Assembly (NCBI GenBank): GCA_003194525.1
Contig: NBIV01000002.1
Coordinates: forward strand, 248,001 to 312,000
Direction of reading: 5' to 3'
Length of the DNA stretch: 64,000 bases
DNA from: Gracilariopsis chorda
Taxonomy: Eukaryota > Rhodophyta > Florideophyceae > Gracilariales > Gracilariaceae
Shown here: positions 20,624-29,114 of the stretch, piece after piece
Layout of the letters: every line of letters starts with the position of its first letter
How positions within the stretch are numbered: position 1 is the first letter of the stretch
The notes under the pieces: model-generated
What the model saw: the letters and a program-made list of their open reading frames with translations, nothing else
Told to the model about the DNA's origin: nothing
Database searches by the model: none
Position numbers and translations under genes: made by a program

Positions 20624-21429
20624 TGTGGTGCAATGCCCCAAAGGGGAAAAACACCGAAAGACGTCAGGGATCTTCCTCTCACGAGGTGAACCCAGTTGGG
20701 TAGAGCCCTCCCAGAGGTGTCACGGCGAAGCCGGTTTGTAAGACCAAGGACACCTGTCGCGACTCGCGCAGGGAGGTGAAGGCGAGGAATCGGTATCCGC
20801 GTGAGCGGGGTGTGATCCTCAGTAGAGGTATGTTTCCACGTAAGTGGGGGTGTGTGAGCGGATGTGCACACGAGGGCCGCGGATAGCGGGAGGTGCTACC
20901 CTAAAAAGGGGAAAAAGGAAGGACGAAGTGGGTCGCGAGAGCGACGAACAAATACGGCGATGCCGGTAACAATAACCCTATACAGGGCGAAACACCAAGA
21001 CACTTGGAACAATTAGTACTCCCAATGATGGGTCTCCTTTAGATGTGCAAGGGGGGTGAACTTCCGTACACTACGGTGCTTCCCTCCAAGGAGGAGTTGA
21101 GAACACGCGGAGGCGGTAAAGCTCAGAGCCAATTCCCCAGGTTGGGGTCCCTTGTTGGGGAAGGTTTACTGGTGCGACGGCAGTGCGCCGTCGCACTAAG
21201 TACTAGCTTCCCAGAAATGGGTGTGAAAATAATAAATAAAATTAACTAAAATACTCCACATTCCGTGGCAACATCCACTACTGTGGCCAACCGCCAATTG
21301 ACCCAAAACCGTGTCCCACGTGTCCATATCCACCATAGTCGGGCGTAGTTCATATACACACTACACAACCGATAATATCGGGAAAGCGTTCAAGTACCCA
21401 GAATCCCTCCCTGAGGGCGTTGCACTTCA
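20624..21429 (-). repeat. 3' LTR of copy B (806 bp)
   Basis: In element orientation it starts TGAAGTGCAACG and ends GCACCACA. The + strand shows a dense series of stems: CCCC-AAA-GGGG, CCTC-TCAC-GAGG, ACCC-AGTT-GGGT, CCTC-CCA-GAGG, CGGC-GAA-GCCG, CCGC-GTGA-GCGG, CCTC-AGTA-GAGG, CCAC-GTAA-GTGG, GTCGC-GAGA-GCGAC, CGGC-GAT-GCCG, CCCT-ATAC-AGGG, CCAAG-ACA-CTTGG, and the 10-bp stem at 21172-21196. Confidence 0.95.
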
Positions 21430-21443
21430 TATCCCCCCCCTTA
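21430..21443 (-). promoter_or_regulatory. Polypurine tract of copy B
   Basis: On the - strand a purine run with eight G residues followed by ATA abuts the TG of the 3' LTR. It is the plus-strand priming site, placed as in copy A. Confidence 0.85.
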
Positions 21444-21486
21444 AGACGGGAAAACGACCACGGACGCGGAGGATTCCCAGACGAAA

Positions 21487-23274
21487 ATGGGTGATAAAAG
21501 CGCGAGCTTTGTCTCTGGTTCTCCGGTAAATCCCTCTGCACCAGAGTCATCAAGCACACAAACGACAACAACAGCCACCCTCCAAAAGGGAAAAATGAAC
21601 GACGACAACAATATCAACAACCACAGCCAACCGCCGAGACTTCTCGGGCGATACACCACCGGTTTCCGGTCAGTTCCCCTGCCTCAGGGCGATCGAAATC
21701 CGGTACAACCGGGGAATATGGCTGCGGCAGCCGACCATCCCTTCGCACTACCACCTTCTGTGGTGTCCTCCGGAACCACTCCGGTGTCTAACTGGCCAAC
21801 TTACAACACCCTGGTGGGGCTCAACCCGATGAATCGGAATCACGCGTCGCGCCTGCGCCTTGCCCCGTGGTTTCACCCGGTCGCCGTCCTCAATGAGGGA
21901 TTGGTCACCGCTTATGCGGATGGTTCAGACACTCTTCCGGGGGATCTGCCCAGAGCAGTCACCACATCGTGGGATTGGCGTCACCGGATTGCGATTCCGC
22001 GTCACCACCTCCGAAGAAACTCGGGCGAGACCGTCACTGCGGCACAGACCGCGCTGACGCACATGGCGTATCAACGGCAGAGCCGGGCTCCATTCGATGT
22101 ACCGGTCCCACCGGAGTTTGGCTTCGACGTTAGCTACTTCCGCACTCGCGGGGAGATTGGGTACGGCGAGAACCTGTTCCGCCTCGAGACCCTCGCTTGG
22201 AGGACTTTCCCCGCAGCGCGGCAAGAGGCCCTTTGCTGGGAGCGACCGATTATTCGGGCGGAGTTCAGGTACCTTCCCCGGCAATACCGGTCCAACTTTC
22301 TCCAAAACTTCATCCGCTACGAGCGGCTTTGGCGATCCCGATTCGGGTATTTTATCCCGTATCAGAACGTGGAGATAGAGCGGATTGCGCCGCCTCACCG
22401 ACTAGGTCTGTATGTAGCACTCCCCGAGTGGTGGCGCTTCCATGAAGCCTGCCGGGGGTGCTACATAGAACTCCCGCCGGTACTTACGTACCTCGGTTCG
22501 CTGCTCATGCAGGATCCCCGGTCGGGGTTGTGGTCCGTAGTGGTTACGGAGTGGGCGGCCCGCAGTGCGGCTTATATCCTCAACGAGGCGTACGACCAGT
22601 ATCGTCTCTGGTTCCTTCAACCGCGTGTGCGGGCAGCGATCCGAAACCTGGATTTTCGCATCCCCCTTGGGGGCCAGGCCAACAATGAAGAGGTCCTCCA
22701 ATTACTTGGGTACATCGACAGCGTTAGCTGGAGTGAGGTCCCGCTGGAGCAAAGCGGTCGTCTGGATGGCGGTAGCGGTAACACCGGTGGTCCGGGACTC
22801 GGTAGAAACACCGCCCTTGCGGGGGATTTTATCTACTTCGACCCCTGGGAGTTCCGGGAAATTTCCTCCGAGGAGGCGCGCGAGCTTCGCGATACGCCCC
22901 GGCATGTGCCGGAAGACTACCCGGTGGGGTACGTCGATTCCGACGACTACTACGGCGCATACGGCGGGGATTACCCAATGGTCCATAACGAACCGGAAGA
23001 ACCCGGGGAGATGGACGTAGAGGAAACCGGCGCTAGCGCGGAAGCTTTGCCAGAGGGGGCATCTCCGGCCGAGCCAGCTGCTGACACTTCGGCGGCAAGT
23101 GCCGGACCTTCTATCCCCAGCGTGGTGACGGCGAATGAAAACGAAATCATCGCACGTTTCCTCCGGGGTGCCGGTCCTAGCGCTGCCGAGGTATCGGGGG
23201 ATGTCACCACCATGGCGGACGCGTTGGCCTACCGCCTTGCTGGGGGTTACGCCCCGGACGATGGGGGTGAGTGA
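21487..23274 (+). CDS. Antisense ORF of copy B, 595 aa, unknown protein
   Basis: The ORF runs opposite to gag-pol, starts 58 nt inside the 3' LTR and ends convergent with pol. The N-terminal 40 residues are Ser/Thr-rich. The central 400 residues look folded, with many Trp, Tyr and Arg (TTSWDWRHRIAI, YLPRQYRSNFLQNFIRYERL, LPEWWRFHEACRGCYIELPP). The last 150 residues are acidic and Pro/Ala/Glu-rich. No signal peptide, membrane segment or known domain was recognised. Full-length conservation in copy A without frameshift, and an AATAAA 88 nt after the stop, argue that it is expressed. A role as particle or regulatory protein is only a guess. Confidence 0.8.
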   Translation: MGDKSASFVSGSPVNPSAPESSSTQTTTTATLQKGKMNDDNNINNHSQPPRLLGRYTTGFRSVPLPQGDRNPVQPGNMAAAADHPFALPPSVVSSGTTPVSNWPTYNTLVGLNPMNRNHASRLRLAPWFHPVAVLNEGLVTAYADGSDTLPGDLPRAVTTSWDWRHRIAIPRHHLRRNSGETVTAAQTALTHMAYQRQSRAPFDVPVPPEFGFDVSYFRTRGEIGYGENLFRLETLAWRTFPAARQEALCWERPIIRAEFRYLPRQYRSNFLQNFIRYERLWRSRFGYFIPYQNVEIERIAPPHRLGLYVALPEWWRFHEACRGCYIELPPVLTYLGSLLMQDPRSGLWSVVVTEWAARSAAYILNEAYDQYRLWFLQPRVRAAIRNLDFRIPLGGQANNEEVLQLLGYIDSVSWSEVPLEQSGRLDGGSGNTGGPGLGRNTALAGDFIYFDPWEFREISSEEARELRDTPRHVPEDYPVGYVDSDDYYGAYGGDYPMVHNEPEEPGEMDVEETGASAEALPEGASPAEPAADTSAASAGPSIPSVVTANENEIIARFLRGAGPSAAEVSGDVTTMADALAYRLAGGYAPDDGGE

Positions 23275-23465
23275 AACCTCTGGTCCAGTTTCCTGGTTCT
23301 TCTTTCCCTGGCTATGCCAGTTAGTGTAGTGTAGTATTGTGGGGAGCTAGCTGCTCCCCTGAATAAACTTTCCCGTTTAGAACGGTGCTTCTCGGTTGAG
23401 TTCCCCGTCTTCGACGGACTTTGCCTTGTTATCCTTTCCTTTCGCTCTCCGCTCGCGCGGCAACG
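23275..23465. other. Spacer between convergent ORFs with poly(A) signal and 7-bp hairpin
   Basis: AATAAA at 23362-23367 (+) follows the antisense ORF. GGGGAGC-TAGCT-GCTCCCC at 23341-23359 is a perfect stem just before it. The same layout is kept in copy A at 4839-5029. Confidence 0.6.
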
Positions 23466-26400
23466 TTACCCAACTTGGGCATTAACCAGCGTGGCTGGGG
23501 CTGCGGTTCCCGTTTGACGGTGGTATCGCAGGACCTGCGACCGTGGGAGGTGTTCAATTGGCTCCCACGTATCCCCACTGGGGTCGTACCCGTACCAGCG
23601 GACGCGGTATTGTAGAATACCATCCTGGTCCCAGGTGTGTCCGACAAGTCGGTCTACTACGAACTCTCGTTCGTAGACCTGCCGGCCGTGCCGGGTGGTG
23701 GTTGTACTTCCCTGCGGGGGCTGCCCGCTGTGCGGTATAATGTCCCTTAGCAGGGTGTTCGGCGATAACTCCGACGTTGCCGTGCGCTGTCCTAGTGGCC
23801 ACTGCTCATGCGGGAAAATATCCCTCAAGAGGGTGTGTGGTGTCACGGTTTTCCCCGGCAAGTCATTCCTCATTGGGGTGTCGTTGTTCCCGTCTTCACG
23901 GTAGGCCGGGTGAACCGCCCGTTGGCGGGGGACTTGGGCTCTGCCTTCGCGGTTGAGCTCACGAACCGCGAGTTTGCGGGAAGATGACCGCTCCTGCGGG
24001 ATCGGCATTTCCACAATCCCCTGTGGGATCCCGTGCGACACGGTGATTGGGTGGCAAACCGCCTCCCTGCCAGGCGCACGAGCGCTCTGCACCATACGTT
24101 CCGGCGACGCCGTGGTGTCCCCGGCTACTGACGGGTTGCCTGGGGCTAACTCCGGTACACCGGTATTTTGGTCAAAATTCCCCTTTGGGGGGTTCTGGGC
24201 AGGTGCCGATGACACCCTTTTCAGGGGAATTGCCGCTGAGCGCAGTGCACCATCTCCGTGAGGAGGAGCAGCGTCCGGTACGACCGGTTTCCAGCGTGCG
24301 ATGGCGCGCGTTATTCCCGAGTTCCTCGGTTCTTCGCCGCAGCGATGCGGGGGTTGGCGCAAATTATTCCCCGTAGCGGGGGCTTTGATTCCGTCAACGA
24401 CGGGAGGCGTTTCCGGTGCTTGCGAGCCAGGGCTTAAAGCTTCGACTGCAGCTTGGCCGCCTTTTTCCCCAAGAGGGGTGTGGGTATTCCCCAGCGGCGC
24501 TGGTGTATCTGGGCGCCTCTTCTCCGCGGGGCGCGGGTCTGATCGACCTGATTGAACCGCTTCCGCGGGGACTTCCGCCAACGGCGGCTTCGAGGCATCG
24601 GGCGATTGCCTTTCCGCTGCTGCGGTATTGGAGTGAGGCTTCTCGTTTTCCCGTGACAAACGGTGTATTTGCCGCTTTTGCGGGGCCTGCGCGTCTGGTT
24701 CCTGTTGCACAGCACTGCCCGGGAACGGGGGATTAGTGTCGCGTGACATACTCCGTGCTCCACGGTCAGTGTTCCGTATGTTACGGTGTGTTTCCCGTTG
24801 CGATGGTGATATCGATCCTCGAAAAAGAGTGTTCTCCTCCCCCTCCTTAGACGGAGCGGCGGGATAAGGGATAACATTCCCCGCCTGGCGGGTATAGATG
24901 CGCGCCAGTGGGGCAGACGTGGTAGGGGCGGGCGCTGAGGGGCCCGAATCACCCGGCTGAGCCGGTGAGTCCGACAGAGTCGGTAGGTCTGAGAGTCCCC
25001 GGCTGAGGTGTGGTAGTACCGTAGGTCTAGTACTCCCGGATTGTTCCGGTGTAGCGGAGTCCGTAGAAACGGGGTTGCCTGGATCCAGGACTACCTCTGA
25101 CGAGGGAGGAGGGGCAAGGACAACACGATCACGGGAAATCCGTTCGTGCGTGTCCCCCATCTCTACCACGACAGTGTCGGTGTTAACAGAGATCACCTTG
25201 AAGGGTCCATCCGCCACAGGCGAGAGTTTGTGAGGCTTCTCCCGTTCCGGGTTGTAGTATTCCTTCCTGATGAAGACGTAGTTATTTGCCCGAATCGGGG
25301 ACGGTTTTCCTCGCACGCGAGCGTCAAAATCCCGCTTGTAAGCGGCTTGGGCCCGTGCCATAGACTTCCGCGCAGCGGGGACCAGCTTGGAAAGCCATTG
25401 CTTCCATTGCTGCCGGTAGATACCCACAGATGGGAAATTGTACAAGGTAGCTTGGGATTCCAGCGCCACAGGCGGGGGTGTTCTAGATAGAACTAACTCG
25501 AATGGCGAAACTCCGGTAGTCCGGTGTACCAGCGTATTGTACGCGTAGGTTCCCGCATCAGCGTAGAGATCCCAATTCGTTGGGTGGTCAGCGACGTAGG
25601 AACGTAACGCCGCGAGTAACGTCCGGTTAAACCGTTTAACGTGCCCATTACACTGGGGGTGGTAGGTAATCGTGAACAAGTTCTTGACATCCAGTATGCG
25701 ACAAACATCCTGGAAGAACTTGCTCACGAACTGCTTCCCGTTGTCAGAGAGCACCTCTACAGGGGGACCGTAGACAAAAATCCAGTGCGTCACCAGAGCC
25801 TGGGCCACCGTGAGAGCGGTTATCCTCCGAAGAGGGACAGTCCGTACCAGCTTAGAAAAGCGGTCGGTAATGACAAGTAGAAACTTGTTTCCACGTTTCG
25901 TGGTGAGTAATGGTCCGAGAATATTGATCGCAATAAACTCGAGCGGCGCCCTTGCGGGGAATAGTTTCATCTTCTTCGCATTTTTGCGGAGTTTGACGTG
26001 ATTCTTCGCGCATTCGCTACAAAACCGCACAGTTGCGTAGGAATCCACCGCCATTGCGGGCCAATATAAATCCCTTCGCAGGGTTAGGTAGAGTTTCCTC
26101 CCACCTGGGTGACCTCCGATGGGGGCGTAGTGTGATAGATGTAACACCCGCGATTGTAGGGAATGTGGTACCACAATCTGTGGGCGGGCTTCGACCTTTC
26201 TTACGAGGTAGGCTTTGTCGTTTACCCCGAAAGGGAGATCTTCACCACCGTTGATACGGGCACGAATTCTCGTACAGAATGGGTCGCCGAATTGTTCTCG
26301 GATCATTTCTTCCGGTGATACTGGTACAAAGTTTCCCGGTAACGGGTTCTCAGATTTATCTCGCGATGCGAGTAGTTCGTCAAAATCAGCATCCTCGTCC

Positions 26401-29027
26401 CAGGTTTCTGGCCTAGCCTCGACGGCATGTTCCGGATCATCCGGGTCTATAGCCATGAAGCATGGGACTTCATCATCCTCCGTTGGGAGTGCTTCCCCAC
26501 TTGTGGGTAACCGCGATAAAGCGTCGGCCTGGGTGTTCTGCGCACCCTTTTTATAAATGACTTGAAAGTCATATTCCGCGAGGCGGAGTCTCCAGCGCAT
26601 GAGGCGTCCCGACGGGTCGGAGATATTCATCAACCACCTCAATGAGGAATGATCCGTGTACACGGTGAAGTGAATTCCCATAAGGTAGGGGCGCAGAGTG
26701 GTCATCGCCCATACGACGGCGAGGCACTCTTTCTCCGATACGGAGTAGTTCCGCTCATGAACATTGAGCGAACGTGACCAATAACCAATTGGATGCCGTT
26801 CCCCCTCGGGGGTGGTTTGAAAAAGAGCACACCCGACTTGGTAGTCGCTCGAGTCCATATCTACGGAGTATGGCAACCCAAGTTTTGGGAGATGTAGGAT
26901 TGGTGCTGATGTGACAGCCTCCTTTAAGGAGTTAAAAGCTTCCGATTGCTCGGGCGTAAATGTTCCCAGTTTTGGGGGGTTCCCCTTTCGCAACAACGCG
27001 TTCAGGGGCGCTGCAGTAACCGAAAAGTTCGGGATAAACCGTCGATAGACGTTGACCAGCCCCAGAAAGGAGCGCAGTTCCGTTTGAGTACGGGGTTCTT
27101 TCGCCTCAACGAGGGATTTGACTCGAGCTTTCTCGATCACTAACCGTCCAGGACGGATAATGTGACCCAGATACTTCACAGTATCTGTGAAAAACTCGCA
27201 TTTCCTCAACTTGAGGGTAATTCCCGCATCGCGGAGTACGGTCAGCACGTCTCGGACGTGAGTGAGATGGTCGTCCAACGAGTTGGAGAAGATGATGATA
27301 TCATCAAGGTAGACCAGACAACTCCGCCACTTAAAGCGGTTGAGTAGAATATCTACTGCACGCTGAAAGGTGGCGGGGGCGTTGGTTAACCCAAATGGCA
27401 TCCGCTTGACGCGGTACGTTCCTGCATGGCAGGTGAATGCGGTTTTGTCGCGATCCTCCTGTCTGACAGGTACTTGCCAATATCCCCAATTGGCATCAAG
27501 GGCCGTGAACACGGTGGCGTCTCCAAGGGAGTCAATGCACTCGTCCATACGAGGGATGGGGTACGTGTCCCTAACAGTCACGGCATTGAGCCGGCGGTAG
27601 TCGACACAGAACCTCCAGGTTCCGTCGGCCTTTAAAGCCAGTACAACTGGGGATGCCCAGGGTGATTGAGCGGGCTCAATCACACCTGCGCGGAGCATCT
27701 TGTCCACCTGGGACTGCTCCTCTTCCCGAGCTTTCGGACCTGCCCTGTAAGGGGGTTGTGCAACCGGTCGCGCACCGGGGATTAAATCGATCCGGTGTTC
27801 CGTTGCATCAATCTCGCCAAGCGAGCCATCCCACATTGTGGTGAATTCCGGTAACATAGTACGGAGTTTGTCGCGGTGCGACTCTGGCACGTGGCTGAAG
27901 TCCAGCGCTTCAAGTGCTTTTTCCGGATCAATCCGGTCATTGCTCGATGGAGCATTGTCCCGTGGAACAGGTGTGGTTCGCAATTCCGAGTTACTCGGTA
28001 TGTTCGACGCTGAAGTAGCGGTTTCCTCCCCCTCCTTAGACTTGACGTCTTCGGACGGCGGGGCGAACTCCTCAGAAGAGGTGGTAACTCCGAGTACATC
28101 GGCGGCTGTCATCTTTGTTGGCAGCATTCCCATAGGATGGGGGGTTACACTCCCAATTACTTGGTGTTTGACCAGATACTGGGGGTGTTTGCCATGGTTG
28201 GCAACCAATATCCGGAAAGGGACATCCGGGGAAATGGAGACAATTCCATTAGCCAGCGCCAGCTGGGATTTCTCGTACAACGAGGCGAGGGATTGTATAA
28301 CCCGAAGACCGTGTTGACGGGAATTCACCTGCACCCAGACTTGGGACTCAGCCGGTATAGAAACCGAGGCAGCGACGCGGAGCTTGGTGGACTCGCGGGA
28401 CGCGGGCGGTGGTTCCTGCGCAGCAGGGAGCGGAACTTGTTTCCGAGAGGACCGCTTTAGCGGGCGGCGAACAATCGGAACCGACGATCCGTCTTCAAGT
28501 TCTACACGCCTGAGGCGGGGCCTGATTGCGTCGACAAATCTGTCGCAGTAATCACATCCCAGTATGACTGGTGCTGCCAATGAACGGCAAACGATGAAGT
28601 CCAACTTTACCACAGAGGTACCAAGTCTCACGACGAGGTCCACTGTGCCCACCGTTTGTAACGGATTGATGTTCGCATCTGAAATGTCGGGGACCACGCC
28701 AGAGCGGATACGCGACCGCACAAGCGGGGGTAACAATGATTCCACAACAAAGTTGGGGCCTGCACCTGTATCCAGGACGGTGAGAAACCTCACCATAAAC
28801 TGGGGGTCAAGGCCAAGGTCGGCATAGACCTTATAATTGCGCTTGGCCAAGACCAAGACTCTACCGGGAATCCGGGGATTTTTACTCCGTATCCACGGGC
28901 GACGCAACACACCGAGGTGCGCAGAGTCCGCGTCAGCGGTGTCTTTCCTCGAGAGGACTTTCACCGGGGAGCGAGGCGAGGACGCCTCGGGCGCCAACAG
29001 CCTCGTTCTTGGGGACGCCTCTCCCAA
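23466..29027 (-). CDS. Copy B Pol polyprotein (protease, RT, RNase H, integrase, chromodomain)
   Basis: An uninterrupted frame of 1853 codons, open on the 5' side to about 29093. Domains: protease near residues 80-165 with LDTGAGPN at 85-92 and VILGCDY; RT about 430-600 with YLDD at 573-576; RNase H about 720-845; integrase with zinc region (HLSHYAPIGGHPGG, CSECAKNH) and core; Pro-rich linker; C-terminal chromodomain (YRVRWYGYDPSGDTWEP). The integrase core has Asn (FIAINILGP) for the first Asp and Lys (HVKRFNRT) for the Glu, so it should be inactive. No ATG opens the frame; Gag-Pol fusion by frameshift is likely, since another gag frame overlaps it by about 50 nt. Confidence 0.93.
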   Translation of the reverse strand: MGEASPRTRLLAPEASSPRSPVKVLSRKDTADADSAHLGVLRRPWIRSKNPRIPGRVLVLAKRNYKVYADLGLDPQFMVRFLTVLDTGAGPNFVVESLLPPLVRSRIRSGVVPDISDANINPLQTVGTVDLVVRLGTSVVKLDFIVCRSLAAPVILGCDYCDRFVDAIRPRLRRVELEDGSSVPIVRRPLKRSSRKQVPLPAAQEPPPASRESTKLRVAASVSIPAESQVWVQVNSRQHGLRVIQSLASLYEKSQLALANGIVSISPDVPFRILVANHGKHPQYLVKHQVIGSVTPHPMGMLPTKMTAADVLGVTTSSEEFAPPSEDVKSKEGEETATSASNIPSNSELRTTPVPRDNAPSSNDRIDPEKALEALDFSHVPESHRDKLRTMLPEFTTMWDGSLGEIDATEHRIDLIPGARPVAQPPYRAGPKAREEEQSQVDKMLRAGVIEPAQSPWASPVVLALKADGTWRFCVDYRRLNAVTVRDTYPIPRMDECIDSLGDATVFTALDANWGYWQVPVRQEDRDKTAFTCHAGTYRVKRMPFGLTNAPATFQRAVDILLNRFKWRSCLVYLDDIIIFSNSLDDHLTHVRDVLTVLRDAGITLKLRKCEFFTDTVKYLGHIIRPGRLVIEKARVKSLVEAKEPRTQTELRSFLGLVNVYRRFIPNFSVTAAPLNALLRKGNPPKLGTFTPEQSEAFNSLKEAVTSAPILHLPKLGLPYSVDMDSSDYQVGCALFQTTPEGERHPIGYWSRSLNVHERNYSVSEKECLAVVWAMTTLRPYLMGIHFTVYTDHSSLRWLMNISDPSGRLMRWRLRLAEYDFQVIYKKGAQNTQADALSRLPTSGEALPTEDDEVPCFMAIDPDDPEHAVEARPETWDEDADFDELLASRDKSENPLPGNFVPVSPEEMIREQFGDPFCTRIRARINGGEDLPFGVNDKAYLVRKVEARPQIVVPHSLQSRVLHLSHYAPIGGHPGGRKLYLTLRRDLYWPAMAVDSYATVRFCSECAKNHVKLRKNAKKMKLFPARAPLEFIAINILGPLLTTKRGNKFLLVITDRFSKLVRTVPLRRITALTVAQALVTHWIFVYGPPVEVLSDNGKQFVSKFFQDVCRILDVKNLFTITYHPQCNGHVKRFNRTLLAALRSYVADHPTNWDLYADAGTYAYNTLVHRTTGVSPFELVLSRTPPPVALESQATLYNFPSVGIYRQQWKQWLSKLVPAARKSMARAQAAYKRDFDARVRGKPSPIRANNYVFIRKEYYNPEREKPHKLSPVADGPFKVISVNTDTVVVEMGDTHERISRDRVVLAPPPSSEVVLDPGNPVSTDSATPEQSGSTRPTVLPHLSRGLSDLPTLSDSPAQPGDSGPSAPAPTTSAPLARIYTRQAGNVIPYPAAPSKEGEENTLFRGSISPSQRETHRNIRNTDRGARSMSRDTNPPFPGSAVQQEPDAQAPQKRQIHRLSRENEKPHSNTAAAERQSPDASKPPLAEVPAEAVQSGRSDPRPAEKRRPDTPAPLGNTHTPLGEKGGQAAVEALSPGSQAPETPPVVDGIKAPATGNNLRQPPHRCGEEPRNSGITRAIARWKPVVPDAAPPHGDGALRSAAIPLKRVSSAPAQNPPKGNFDQNTGVPELAPGNPSVAGDTTASPERMVQSARAPGREAVCHPITVSHGIPQGIVEMPIPQERSSSRKLAVRELNREGRAQVPRQRAVHPAYREDGNNDTPMRNDLPGKTVTPHTLLRDIFPHEQWPLGQRTATSELSPNTLLRDIIPHSGQPPQGSTTTTRHGRQVYEREFVVDRLVGHTWDQDGILQYRVRWYGYDPSGDTWEPIEHLPRSQVLRYHRQTGTAAPATLVNAQVG

Positions 29028-29114
29028 AGGGGAGACTCCCCCAGTTAGTTTTCCGCCTTCGGCGGTGGGTTGGTTTCCTCGACAACGAGTGCTTCATCCC
29101 GTTGACGGGGGTTT

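Noticed and set aside
26215..26556. Long open frames antisense to pol inside A and B (for example 26215-26556 and 1601-1942).
   Set aside because: They are mirror frames of a strongly biased coding sequence, without start context or independent signs of selection, unlike the antisense ORF outside pol.
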